Source: an uncultured beta proteobacterium
Lineage (GTDB): Bacteria > Pseudomonadota > Gammaproteobacteria > Burkholderiales > Burkholderiaceae_A
Direction of reading: 5' to 3'
Length of the DNA: 64,000 nt
Assembly (NCBI GenBank): GCA_902625535.1
Contig: CACOBT010000004.1
Coordinates: forward strand, 1 to 64,000
The notes beneath the pieces were generated by a model. That model ran no database searches, had not been told where the DNA came from, and worked only from the letters and a program-made list of their open reading frames with translations. The position numbers and the translations under genes were made by a program. The stretch's first letter is position 1; every line of letters begins with the position of its first letter. This document shows positions 34,666-44,580 of this stretch, piece by piece.

Positions 34666-35859
34666 CTATCTCACCAATAAACCCGCAGGCGGCTCGTTAT
34701 TTCTCCAGTACTCCTGGGCTGCAGCCACTCCGCTTCCAGGGGTTACGTTAACACCGTTATCTAACATCGACATTTCAGCTCCAGATATCCCAGCGCTGAG
34801 GTGGACTTCATTCATATCGCCCAAATGTCCTATTCGAAAAAGCTTTCCAGCAACTTTTGAAAGACCAGCTCCTAGAGAGACATTATATCTCTTGAACGCA
34901 TGCAAAATTATATCAGCACCATTAACTCCGTCAGGCAACATAACGGCGGTTACCGTATCCGAGTACCATTTTGGCTCCTTTGCACACAGTTTCAAGCCCC
35001 ATCCGTTAAAAACTGCCGCTCGGGCGCCCTCTGCCAAATAATGATGACGAGCAATGATGTTATCTAGGCCTTCCTCTTCAATCATAGCGAGAGCCTCTCT
35101 CAATCCGTAAAACAACGGCAGAGCAGGGGTGTAAGGAAAATATCCTGTCTTGTTTGCATTGAGCATTATGTCTAGGTCGAAATAATCCCTCTTAAGCCCA
35201 GCTTTTGACGTAAGTCCCAGTGCCTTCTGACTAACACACAAAATTCCTAGACCCGCAGGTAGCATAAGACCTTTTTGGGATCCAGTAACACACATGTCAA
35301 CCTTCCAGTCGTCAAACCGGAAGTCAACCGACGCCAAAGCACTAACGCTATCAACAAACAATAACGCTGGATGACCAGTCCTATCTAAAACCTTTCTTAC
35401 TCCAGCAATATCCGACGTAACACCTGTGGCCGTCTCATTTTGGCAAGCCAAAACTACTTTTATCTCATGATTTTTATCTTCAGACAGTACCTTTTCATAC
35501 TCCTCTAACGGAACCCCAGTACCCCATGCACAATCCACTTCATGTACTTCCAAGCCATGGTTTTTGCACATCTCTATCCAAAGATGGCTGAACTGCCCAA
35601 AACGTGAAGCCAAAACTTTATCACCAGGTGACAAGGTGTTTGCGATAGCCGCTTCCCAGCAACCTGAGCCAGAAGATGGAAAAATAAAAGGCACTCCCGT
35701 TTCAGTTCTAAAAACCCTCTTTAAACCTGGGAGCAGCGATTCGTAAAGCCTAGGGAAAATGGGAGACCTGTGGTCCTCCATTGATATCATCATAGCCCTC
35801 TGAATCCTATCAGGTAAATTAGTAGGTCCGGGAACAAACAAAAAATTACGTCCAGCCAA
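34666..35859 (-). CDS. sgaA: Serine--glyoxylate aminotransferase
   Basis: FLFVPGPTNLPDRIQRAMMISMEDHRSP; TGSQKGLMLPAGLGILCVS PLP-lysine region. Confidence 0.93.
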   Translation of the reverse strand: MAGRNFLFVPGPTNLPDRIQRAMMISMEDHRSPIFPRLYESLLPGLKRVFRTETGVPFIFPSSGSGCWEAAIANTLSPGDKVLASRFGQFSHLWIEMCKNHGLEVHEVDCAWGTGVPLEEYEKVLSEDKNHEIKVVLACQNETATGVTSDIAGVRKVLDRTGHPALLFVDSVSALASVDFRFDDWKVDMCVTGSQKGLMLPAGLGILCVSQKALGLTSKAGLKRDYFDLDIMLNANKTGYFPYTPALPLFYGLREALAMIEEEGLDNIIARHHYLAEGARAAVFNGWGLKLCAKEPKWYSDTVTAVMLPDGVNGADIILHAFKRYNVSLGAGLSKVAGKLFRIGHLGDMNEVHLSAGISGAEMSMLDNGVNVTPGSGVAAAQEYWRNNEPPAGLLVR

Positions 35860-35926
35860 AAGTTTTCTCCTTAAAAAAAATTATAGGTAACACAAGACGA
35901 TTTAACGTCGATTAACTAAAAAACGG

Positions 35927-37210
35927 CTATTTTACGTAAACGGGGAATTTTTCAGTAAGCTTACCGACTGATTTTCTAACCGATTCGAGAACATCCCCAT
36001 TTTCAGGAGAATCCAACAGATCAGCGATCAAGTTTGCTAGAGTCTCAGACTCCTCTTCCTTGAACCCTCTAGTTGTCATAGCTGGTGAGCCGATTCTTAT
36101 GCCCGAGGTAACAAACGGTTTCTCGGGATCATTCGGAATAGCATTTTTATTCACCGTAATGTGTGCCTGGCCTAGCAACTCCTCTGCGGATTTCCCAGTA
36201 ATATTTTTGGCTCGAAGATCAACAAGTATGACGTGACTTTCAGTTTTGCCAGATACTATTCTGAGGCCTCTTTTTACCAAAGTTTCAGCCATTTGGGATG
36301 CATTTCGCTTCACCTGCTCCTGATAAGTTCTAAATTCGGGTTTCAAAGCCTCTCCAAATGCGGCAGCTTTTGCGGCAATCACATGCATCAAAGGTCCCCC
36401 TTGAATCCCCGGGAATATCAGTGAATTTAACTTTTTAGCGTGTTCTTCTTGCGATAAAATAATTCCGCCTCGAGGTCCTCTCAAAGTTTTATGCGTTGTA
36501 CTAGTTACAAAATCCGCTATTCCAACCGGACTCGGGTAAACTCCTGCCGCAATCAGTCCTGAGTAGTGCGCCATATCCACGAGGAAATAAGCGTCTATTT
36601 TATCGGCAATTTCTCTAAATCTCTGCCAGTCAATCTCTAGCGAATACGCCGAGGCACCAGCAATTATCATCTTTGGTTTATGCTCTAATGCAAGTTTCTC
36701 AACCTGCTCATAATCAATAGTTTCATCCTCAGGTCTCAATCCGTATTGAATAGCGTTAAAAACCTTTCCAGAAAGATTAACAGAAGCACCGTGTGTCAAG
36801 TGCCCTCCATCGGCTAAGGACATACCTAAAATGGTATCTCCAGGTTTCAGATATGCGAAAAATACGGCCTGGTTAGCCTGAGAACCAGAATGGGGCTGGA
36901 CATTAGCGTATTCTGCATTGTATAGCTTTTTTAGCCTTGAAATGGCAAGTTCCTCTGCCACGTCCACGAACTCACAACCTCCATAATACCTTTTTGCGGG
37001 ATACCCCTCGGCGTATTTGTTGGTCATTACAGAGCCCTGTGCTTGCATGACTACCGGGCTGGTGTAGTTTTCAGATGCGATTAACTCAATATGTTGCTCC
37101 TGGCGACGTGCTTCGTCGCTCATTGCTTTCCATAACTCAGGGTCGCTTGATTCCATTGACATAGCGTTAGGAAAAGCGCATAACTGAATCTCGGGTGGTT
37201 GCTTAGTCAT
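35927..37210 (-). CDS. glyA: Serine hydroxymethyltransferase
   Basis: [49 protein letters not shown]. Confidence 0.97.
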   Translation of the reverse strand: MTKQPPEIQLCAFPNAMSMESSDPELWKAMSDEARRQEQHIELIASENYTSPVVMQAQGSVMTNKYAEGYPAKRYYGGCEFVDVAEELAISRLKKLYNAEYANVQPHSGSQANQAVFFAYLKPGDTILGMSLADGGHLTHGASVNLSGKVFNAIQYGLRPEDETIDYEQVEKLALEHKPKMIIAGASAYSLEIDWQRFREIADKIDAYFLVDMAHYSGLIAAGVYPSPVGIADFVTSTTHKTLRGPRGGIILSQEEHAKKLNSLIFPGIQGGPLMHVIAAKAAAFGEALKPEFRTYQEQVKRNASQMAETLVKRGLRIVSGKTESHVILVDLRAKNITGKSAEELLGQAHITVNKNAIPNDPEKPFVTSGIRIGSPAMTTRGFKEEESETLANLIADLLDSPENGDVLESVRKSVGKLTEKFPVYVK

Positions 37211-37303
37211 AAGAACTCCAGTTTGGCAAAATTAAATTATAAATGTGAATCCGAAATGATACCCTGATGGCTATTGTACATCAACACATTTGCTATTTTT
37301 ACC

Positions 37304-39157
37304 CTAATTTTGAATGTTATCCCGTACTAATTCAACCTTGAAAAGCCCTCTTAATGCATTGCAAAGATAAATATCTGCTCCCACGCAAACGTCTTCCTTG
37401 CGAATTACCTCTTCCCTAACTGGAAAGGCGCTCGAATTGAGCAATTCTGCTCTCATGACACCGGGCAAAAGGCCGCATTCCACTGGTGGAGTAAGCATTA
37501 CACCTTTTTTTTTCATGAATAAATTACTTCTACCTCCCTCGGTAACTTCATTCTTTTCATTTATAAAAATGCCGTCGAACCCCCCATTTCTCTCAGCCAT
37601 TCGATATGCCATATCGTACGCAACCCGTGAGCTCGTTTTATGCCTCAAAAGAGGGTCTGTGCTGTCCATAACCCCCAACACATTTCCAAGCAAGTCAGTC
37701 GCCCAAAAAACAATATTACTTTTAATGTTTTTTTCAATCCGATTGTAGTTGATCGTTAGCTCCCCCCTTGCAGAGAGTGCTAACCTGATTTTCCAAAACC
37801 CACTTTTTAGATTCTCATCATTTTTAATATTGTTTTGTAAAAGAAATTCAACTTCATCAAGGTTATAAGGAATGCCCAAATTTTCAGCTGACTTACTCAG
37901 CCGCTGAAGGTGAGCATCAAGTCGCTGGATATTGTTATTTTTTATGAGCATTGTCTCAAAGACTCCCACCGAGCTGGGTAGCTTGACAAAAAAATCTGAT
38001 TTCAACAAGCATTCATTCCACTCAGTGGGGCTGTCTGAGTCAATAGTTATGCCAGAGCCAACTCCAAAAGAGAAGCTAGACTTTCTGTCAATTTCTAAGG
38101 TTCTGATGGCAACGTTTAGCATGAAATCCCAACCATATCTCTTACCCTCGGGCACAGCATCAAACCAGCCTAGTGACCCGCAATAAATGCCGCGACCACT
38201 GCTTTCTAATTCGTCGATAATTCTCATCGTGGCCTTTTTCGGGGCACCGGTGACCGAGCCACAAGGGAAGCTTGCTCGGAGTAAATCTGCGATAGTTACC
38301 CCATGGGATATCTCGCTTGTTACGGAAGAAGTCATCTGTAGAATTTCGCCTACACTTTCAACTTCAAACAGGTGCGGTACTTTTACGGTACCTAATTCGC
38401 TTATACGGGACACATCATTTCTCAGCAAATCAACGATCATGACGTTCTCAGCGCGATTTTTCTGATCGTTTCGGAGATCTTCAGCCTTATAATCCCTCGA
38501 GGACAACGTACCTTTCATCGGTTTCGCAAGAATCTTGTTTCCTTTTTTTGACAAAAATAGTTCGGGCGAAAAAGACAATATTCGGGTTCCGTCACAACAA
38601 ATAAGTGCTCCATACTGACAATGTTGTCTCTCTCTCAGTCTTTTGAATAACCCTGTAGTCGATCCGTAAGTTTTACCTGTAACTTTGAAAGTGTAATTTA
38701 CCTGGTACGTCTCCCCTTTTCTAATTTGCTCATGAATATTATTTATGTTTTCGCGAAAAGTTCTCTCATCTATCTCAAACTTAACATCTATTATGCCCCC
38801 ATCACCTTTAGTCTTCTCCGCCTTTTCCATTTCTAGCCGAGACTCAATCCATTCATCTACCTCATTCGTACTTAGCTTTTTATATCGCTCAAAAAACCAC
38901 GCTCGAATCAAAGGGCACTCAGTAAAATTTCGCCCAGAGTCAACCCCCTGAAAAAAAAGTCCTAGATCGTAGGAAAAACAACATACTGCATGCATTCCAT
39001 TTTCCAGTTTGCTTTGAATCTCTTTTAAAGAATTTTCAATTTCTTGCGTTGAACAAACCTCAATAGATCCGACATAAGATTCATAAAGTCGACTTTTCGG
39101 ATTTTCAATGCTACTTGATACGTCATCTAAAAGAATAACATTATGGTTAAAAGTCAT
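37304..39157 (-). CDS. pabBC: Fused aminodeoxychorismate synthase component I / aminodeoxychorismate lyase
   Basis: N-terminal chorismate-binding domain (SFPCGSVTGAPKKATMRIIDELE) and C-terminal class IV aminotransferase-like domain (FETMLIKNNNIQRLDAHLQRLSKSAENLGIPY; NEVTEGGRSNLF). Confidence 0.92.
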   Translation of the reverse strand: MTFNHNVILLDDVSSSIENPKSRLYESYVGSIEVCSTQEIENSLKEIQSKLENGMHAVCCFSYDLGLFFQGVDSGRNFTECPLIRAWFFERYKKLSTNEVDEWIESRLEMEKAEKTKGDGGIIDVKFEIDERTFRENINNIHEQIRKGETYQVNYTFKVTGKTYGSTTGLFKRLRERQHCQYGALICCDGTRILSFSPELFLSKKGNKILAKPMKGTLSSRDYKAEDLRNDQKNRAENVMIVDLLRNDVSRISELGTVKVPHLFEVESVGEILQMTSSVTSEISHGVTIADLLRASFPCGSVTGAPKKATMRIIDELESSGRGIYCGSLGWFDAVPEGKRYGWDFMLNVAIRTLEIDRKSSFSFGVGSGITIDSDSPTEWNECLLKSDFFVKLPSSVGVFETMLIKNNNIQRLDAHLQRLSKSAENLGIPYNLDEVEFLLQNNIKNDENLKSGFWKIRLALSARGELTINYNRIEKNIKSNIVFWATDLLGNVLGVMDSTDPLLRHKTSSRVAYDMAYRMAERNGGFDGIFINEKNEVTEGGRSNLFMKKKGVMLTPPVECGLLPGVMRAELLNSSAFPVREEVIRKEDVCVGADIYLCNALRGLFKVELVRDNIQN

Positions 39158-39188
39158 TTTGCATTTCGGTAATAGAGTAACCTAATCG

Positions 39189-39539
39189 CTATCCTAATGG
39201 TCTGTTGCTCTCATCAACCTTTATAACAGTGGGCCTATGATTGTCGAGTTCATGCGAATCAAGCAAAACATAACTACAGACAATCAAAAGGTCACCTTTC
39301 ATAGCTTTTCGCGCGGCGGCGCCATTTAGTGCAACAACGCCAGAATCGGGCTCATCTGCTATTGCATAAGTCTCGAATCTCTCCCCCGTGTTGATGTTAT
39401 AGATTTCAACTTTTTCATATTCGCGTATTTTAGCCAGGTTAAGCAATGCTCGATCTATCGAAATTGAACCCTCATAGTTTAAATCATTACCCGTCACGAC
39501 AACCCTGTGAAGTTTTCCTTTTAAAATTGTATTTTTCAT
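39189..39539 (-). CDS. panD: Aspartate 1-decarboxylase
   Basis: LKGKLHRVVVTGNDLNYEGSISIDRALL with GS cleavage site; GAAARKAMKGDLLIVCSY. Confidence 0.96.
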   Translation of the reverse strand: MKNTILKGKLHRVVVTGNDLNYEGSISIDRALLNLAKIREYEKVEIYNINTGERFETYAIADEPDSGVVALNGAAARKAMKGDLLIVCSYVLLDSHELDNHRPTVIKVDESNRPLG

Positions 39540-39621
39540 TATTATTATTAATTATTTATGTTAGCTTTCCTGTTAAAAGTACCACAAACTATCACAAACT
39601 AGATGAAAATTAAAAAAACAT

Positions 39622-41106
39622 ATGAAAACTGAAGAAAAGCTTATCTCAGACTTATCTAAGAAAGCCTCTCATACGGTCGAAAAACTTAAAAAACATCAGA
39701 TCAAAACGCTGGTACCAAATGAAAAGCAATGTGTTGACTCCGATAGTATTACATTGGACTACAGCAGACAATTTATCAATCAAGAAGTCATAAATGCTTT
39801 AACTAGTATTATCGGAGTAAAAAACTTGAAAGAGAAGGTTGCGAATTTATTTTCCGGAAGAGAAATGGCTTTACACACAGTTTTTCGGGAAGGAAGGGAG
39901 GGTGGTTTAAGAGATAATGGTTTCACAATCGAAATGGACCAACAGATTATTAAAATGCACGAGTTTTGTGACAACTTGGAAAATGGAGAAATTAGGGGCT
40001 GGAAAAATAGTCGCATTAAAAATGTAATTTTTATTGGACTTGGCGGGTCGATAATACCTCAGAAACTTGTGCACAAAGCTTTAAGAAATGAATATCAATC
40101 TTCAACACTAGAATTTGGATTTTTTTCGAATCCGGATGGGGTGGAATTATGCGATCACCTTGCAAAATGCGATGCAGAAAGTACTTTTTTTGTCATTCAA
40201 AGTAAATCATTTGAAACGCCGGAGCTTTTTTTTCTTTTTGATTGCTCCAAGAAATGGTTACTTGCACATGGGTGTGAGGAAAAAATACTCCTTTCACACT
40301 TTGCTGTTGTGACGAGTAACAGAAAAAAAGCTATTGAAACAGGATTTTTAAAAGAGCTAATACTCGAAATTCCCGACAAGGTGGGAGGTCGCTTTTCAAT
40401 ATGGTCTGCCATGGGTGTTTCGCTCGCTTTGCTCATAGGTAAGGCGAATTTCGGCAAGTTTTTATTGGGCGCCAAAAACATGGATCGACACTTTTCTGAA
40501 ATGGAAGCTTGCCAGAACTTACCAATGATAATGGCACTAATTTCAATTTGGAACAGAAGCTTTTTAAACTTTCCCACACAACTAGTTGTTAATTATTCCT
40601 CGGTTTTGGACAACCTAGTCCCGTACCTACAACAAGTTGAAATGGAGTCATTAGGCAAGTCGATTGGAAAAGCCAATTCTAGGGTAGCTTATGCTACGTC
40701 AAGCGTTATTTGGGGTGGATCAGGATATGACGGCCAACATGCCTATTTTCAACTTTTACATCAGGGCACAGATATAGTTCCAACTGATTTTTTTGAGGTC
40801 TTACAAAATAGTTCAAAAAAACACCTCCCTACTGTTTCGCTTTATACAAAAGAAAATGTACGCGCTCAGGCAAACGCCCTAGCTGTAGGCTCACCTCGGG
40901 AAGGTTTTGATGGAAATAGGCCTAGCTCAATTATAAGTTTGAAACGTATTTCCCCGTTTAGCTTAGGAGAGCTTATGGCAATGATAGAACACAAAGTATT
41001 CACGCAAAGTATATTCTGGAATATAAACTGCTTCGATCAACCAGGGGTTGAATTAGGAAAACAGCTTTTGTTTACTAAAACAAAAAACATCAGCGGGAAA
41101 CGTTAA
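39622..41106 (+). CDS. pgi: Glucose-6-phosphate isomerase
   Basis: FIGLGGSIIPQKLVHKAL; KVGGRFSIWSAMGVSLAL; GGSGYDGQHAYFQLLHQGTDIVPTDF. Confidence 0.93.
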   Translation: MKTEEKLISDLSKKASHTVEKLKKHQIKTLVPNEKQCVDSDSITLDYSRQFINQEVINALTSIIGVKNLKEKVANLFSGREMALHTVFREGREGGLRDNGFTIEMDQQIIKMHEFCDNLENGEIRGWKNSRIKNVIFIGLGGSIIPQKLVHKALRNEYQSSTLEFGFFSNPDGVELCDHLAKCDAESTFFVIQSKSFETPELFFLFDCSKKWLLAHGCEEKILLSHFAVVTSNRKKAIETGFLKELILEIPDKVGGRFSIWSAMGVSLALLIGKANFGKFLLGAKNMDRHFSEMEACQNLPMIMALISIWNRSFLNFPTQLVVNYSSVLDNLVPYLQQVEMESLGKSIGKANSRVAYATSSVIWGGSGYDGQHAYFQLLHQGTDIVPTDFFEVLQNSSKKHLPTVSLYTKENVRAQANALAVGSPREGFDGNRPSSIISLKRISPFSLGELMAMIEHKVFTQSIFWNINCFDQPGVELGKQLLFTKTKNISGKR

Positions 41107-41674
41107 AGTCTTTTTCAATATTTTTCAAGCGCTCAATTATCTCACTGAGTATGCGACTTTGCTGGTCAAATTCTTTGCGCCCCACTATTAAGTCACCAAA
41201 TAATAAGCCAGCGCCCTTTGCCAAATCAGTTTTTATTAATTTTATGCTGTTGAGTCTTCCAACGATGCGATCAACAATGACTTCAACTATGTCTCCAATG
41301 ACCTGTATGTCGTCCACGTCACCCTCAACTTTTAACCCCTGGCCAAATAGAGATTTTTGGTCCGTTGAATCCTTGTCTGGCGATAAAAACTCAGACGCCA
41401 CCTTCGCAACTCGTGATTGAACAAATTTTTTAGTTACTGTGATTCTTATTATTTGCTCGGCTTCTTCTGTGACTTTATCACTAATAACAACGTCGTCAAC
41501 GAGCCCATCAGCGCCAATTTTCAGGTTAAGCGACATTGGTGCAGATAGCAGATCAGATACTGAAACAATAACTTGTTTCCCTGATAGTGCCTTAGTTTGT
41601 TCGACTAAAATATCGTCATTTTCCAAATGACGATTGAACAAGTCTCTTACAGTAAGTCGCAATCCAATCATCAC
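41090..41674 (-). CDS. ubiJ: SCP2-domain ubiquinone biosynthesis accessory factor UbiJ-like
   Basis: N-terminal SCP2-like region, C-terminal helical region; neighbourhood of ubiE. Confidence 0.7.
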   Translation of the reverse strand: MMIGLRLTVRDLFNRHLENDDILVEQTKALSGKQVIVSVSDLLSAPMSLNLKIGADGLVDDVVISDKVTEEAEQIIRITVTKKFVQSRVAKVASEFLSPDKDSTDQKSLFGQGLKVEGDVDDIQVIGDIVEVIVDRIVGRLNSIKLIKTDLAKGAGLLFGDLIVGRKEFDQQSRILSEIIERLKNIEKDFNVSR

Positions 41675-41677
41675 AAA

Positions 41678-42580
41678 CTATCTTAGCTCTCCATCCTGAA
41701 AAATCCCAGTTACCAACCACCCCTCATCCGTGGATAAAACTCGGCGTAAGGTCCAAATCTCATTAAACATTGTAGGCGTAGACTCGGACTCTCGCATAAA
41801 TCCTGCAAATCTAATGTAAACCTCAACAGCGTTTTCTCCAGACTCAATCGTTTTGATTCTACTGCCCTCTAAAGACGCGTTCAACTCGACCACAGACAAA
41901 TTTGAACTAGTTTTATCATTTTTCCTATATTCGTTTGTTAGATGATTCATCAGCTCATCAGTACAAAAGTTTTCTAATTTTGTTAAGTTACCGGAGGACC
42001 AATGTTGCTGGAGCTCAATAAATTTCGACTTCGCAACTTCTAAAAACTTCGCCTCATCGGTAATTTCCCATTCGTAGTAAGGCTCTTTGCTTTGCATCCC
42101 CTGATTGACTTTTGAGCTGGGAATTTCAGTTTTTCCATCGACGAAGCCTCGTGAAGCCCCTCCTGACTGAGCTCCAGCCATGACCATTCGTGTTAATCCT
42201 CTTGACACGAAGGCCCTGTAGGCAATAAAGCATAAAAGTAGAATACCGAAAATTGCAATCAAACCCATCAACTCTTCACCAATTCCTAAAAACGAAGCGA
42301 GGGCTGCTAGGCCAAGTCCGGCTGCCAATCCCCCTAGTAATCCCATGCCGCCGAACTTCTTAGCGCCCGAATTCGCGTCCACAGCCTTTTTGTTATTTAC
42401 AGAATTAGGCTTTTTCGGTGGCGGTGTAACCTGACGCTTAATCGGAGGCATCTTTCCGAAAGAACGACCTCCGCCCATACGGCGAGCCTCCGATGATTCC
42501 AGGGCTATTAAGCCAAAAAAAGAAATTAGTAAAACGTTAATTACCAATTTATTCGGTTTAGAAATTGTCACTCCAATCAT
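41678..42580 (-). CDS. Tim44-like domain membrane protein
   Basis: RRMGGGRSFG N-terminal glycine-rich segment, GLLGGLAAGLGLAALASFLG TM, C-terminal Tim44-like domain. Confidence 0.85.
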   Translation of the reverse strand: MIGVTISKPNKLVINVLLISFFGLIALESSEARRMGGGRSFGKMPPIKRQVTPPPKKPNSVNNKKAVDANSGAKKFGGMGLLGGLAAGLGLAALASFLGIGEELMGLIAIFGILLLCFIAYRAFVSRGLTRMVMAGAQSGGASRGFVDGKTEIPSSKVNQGMQSKEPYYEWEITDEAKFLEVAKSKFIELQQHWSSGNLTKLENFCTDELMNHLTNEYRKNDKTSSNLSVVELNASLEGSRIKTIESGENAVEVYIRFAGFMRESESTPTMFNEIWTLRRVLSTDEGWLVTGIFQDGELR

Positions 42581-42609
42581 GCTACCCCCTTGCTCTGAAA
42601 CTTAAAAAA

Positions 42610-43356
42610 TTATTTCTTTACCTGGTGGATGGTGACACCCCCTGGAAAAATAAACTGCGTTCTTACTGAAGAAAATCCGGCTTCTTTCAGCATATTTGCA
42701 ATTTCATCAGGAGTCGGGTATTCGCGTATTGATTCCACTAAGTATTTATAGGGACTACTTTTGCCCGCCGTTAGTTCACCTAGCCTCGGCATTATATTGT
42801 AGGAATACCAATCATAAACCTTTTTCAAGGGATTGCTCGTTGACATATCCGAAAACTCCAAAATTAGAACTTTGCCGCCAATGCGTGTCACCCGTCTAAA
42901 TTCTTTTAAAGCCTTCTCCTTATTTGTAACGTTTCTTAACCCAAACCCAATAGATAATTTATCAAAGGATTCATCTTTAAACGGCAAGCTCTCAGCATCT
43001 GCTTTAACTACCGGTATAAGTTTCCCCAAATTCAAACAACGATTCCTACCCTGCTCTAACATGCTATCGTTTATATCACACATAACTACAGTACCAGTTG
43101 GTTGAACAAACTCTAGAGCCCTAATCGCTAAATCGCCAGATCCAGCTGCGACGTCTAACATACTCTCCCCACTTTTAAGATTTAACAACCAAATTGCATA
43201 TTTCTTCCACAACCTATGCATGCCCATTGATGCAATGTCATTAAAAAGATCGTAGCTTTCAGAAACTTCCGAAAAAACCTCTCGAACGAGCCGAGATTTC
43301 TTCCCGGTCTCCACCCTACCATGACCAAAATCTACCGTATCATTATTTTTCTTCAT
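42610..43356 (-). CDS. ubiE: Ubiquinone/menaquinone biosynthesis C-methyltransferase
   Basis: SYDLFNDIASMGMHRLWKKYAI; MLDVAAGSGDLAIRALE; LSIGFGLRNVTNKEKALKEFRRV. Confidence 0.96.
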   Translation of the reverse strand: MKKNNDTVDFGHGRVETGKKSRLVREVFSEVSESYDLFNDIASMGMHRLWKKYAIWLLNLKSGESMLDVAAGSGDLAIRALEFVQPTGTVVMCDINDSMLEQGRNRCLNLGKLIPVVKADAESLPFKDESFDKLSIGFGLRNVTNKEKALKEFRRVTRIGGKVLILEFSDMSTSNPLKKVYDWYSYNIMPRLGELTAGKSSPYKYLVESIREYPTPDEIANMLKEAGFSSVRTQFIFPGGVTIHQVKK

Positions 43357-43395
43357 AATCTAAATGTGCTTTTTTATCTCCGTTTGCTAATTAAA

Positions 43396-43779
43396 TCAAG
43401 TTGTGTAGCCCTTGCGTCCTGGTTGATTATTGCTCGTTTCTTTTATATATTTCGTCCAGATATTTTCCTTGTTTTTAGCTAACCATTGAAAATATTTCCA
43501 CGAATAAATTCCAGTATCATGTCCGTCCGAAAAAACAATTCTAATAGCGTAATTTCCAACAGGCTCGATCCTTTCAATTCTAACACTTTCCTTACCGACT
43601 GGATTTACCCTTTGACCTGGGCCGTGACCCACCACTTCAGCAGAGGGAGAAAAAACTCTCAAAAACTCACAAGTGAATTCGAATTCTCTCTTATCGGAAT
43701 ACACCAAAATCAAAGCCCCAGCCGTTTCATCTAATATGATCTGGACTGGCACAGTGCCGACTTCATTATTCGTTGACAT
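43396..43779 (-). CDS. DUF971 / gamma-butyrobetaine hydroxylase-like N-terminal domain protein
   Basis: IVFSDGHDTGIYSWKYFQWLA motif, upstream of ubiE. Confidence 0.82.
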   Translation of the reverse strand: MSTNNEVGTVPVQIILDETAGALILVYSDKREFEFTCEFLRVFSPSAEVVGHGPGQRVNPVGKESVRIERIEPVGNYAIRIVFSDGHDTGIYSWKYFQWLAKNKENIWTKYIKETSNNQPGRKGYTT

Positions 43780-43801
43780 AAATTAATAAAAATTCTAGTT
43801 T

Positions 43802-44536
43802 ATGGATATGGGGAAGTGTACTATTTTAATTGTCGAAGATGAACCGGCAATCGCAGATATTTTAAAGGTTAATCTGAGTTTTGAGGGTTACGAAATTTTT
43901 TGTGCAAGTAACGTGGCAAACGCAGAGAGCCTGATTAAAGGAAAATTGCCAGGACTAATTATTCTAGATTGGATGTTGCCGGGCGTAAGCGGGATAACTT
44001 TTGCAAAACGATTACGAAAGGAAAAAAGGACATCGAATACACCGATAATCATGTTGACAGCTAAGTCCTTCGAGAAGGATAAAATTGAAGGGCTAAATGT
44101 TGGGTGTGATGACTACATCGTTAAGCCTTTCTCTCTTAAAGAACTCAAGGCTAGAATTAAAGCTGTACTCAGAAGGAGGGCGCCCGCGCTCACAGATGAC
44201 GCTGTTAGCATTTTAGGTCTAACTATTTACCCACAAACCCGTAAAGTTATGGGCAACCATCAGGAAATTTTTTTAGGTCTAAAAGAATTTAATCTTCTAC
44301 ATTTTTTTATGACGCATGCGGACAGAGTACATTCACGGTCTTACCTATTAGATCAGGTTTGGGGAGACCATATCTTTGTCACGGAAAGAACCGTTGACGT
44401 CCACATAAGACGCTTGAGAAAAGCATTAATGAGTGGAGACTTTCATAAACTTATACAAACGGTCAGAGGTTGCGGCTACAAATTTATTAGCTTTAAAAGT
44501 GATTGTCATCTTCATAATTTAAAGTCGAAAGGTTAA
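43802..44536 (+). CDS. phoB: Phosphate regulon response regulator PhoB-like
   Basis: Receiver domain (ILIVEDEPAIADILKVNL, LIILDWMLPG) and winged-helix output domain; followed by PhoR-like kinase. Confidence 0.88.
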   Translation: MDMGKCTILIVEDEPAIADILKVNLSFEGYEIFCASNVANAESLIKGKLPGLIILDWMLPGVSGITFAKRLRKEKRTSNTPIIMLTAKSFEKDKIEGLNVGCDDYIVKPFSLKELKARIKAVLRRRAPALTDDAVSILGLTIYPQTRKVMGNHQEIFLGLKEFNLLHFFMTHADRVHSRSYLLDQVWGDHIFVTERTVDVHIRRLRKALMSGDFHKLIQTVRGCGYKFISFKSDCHLHNLKSKG

Positions 44537-44580
44537 ATTATAAGAATATTTTTTCGGACAAATTTCTCGCGATTAAGTAA

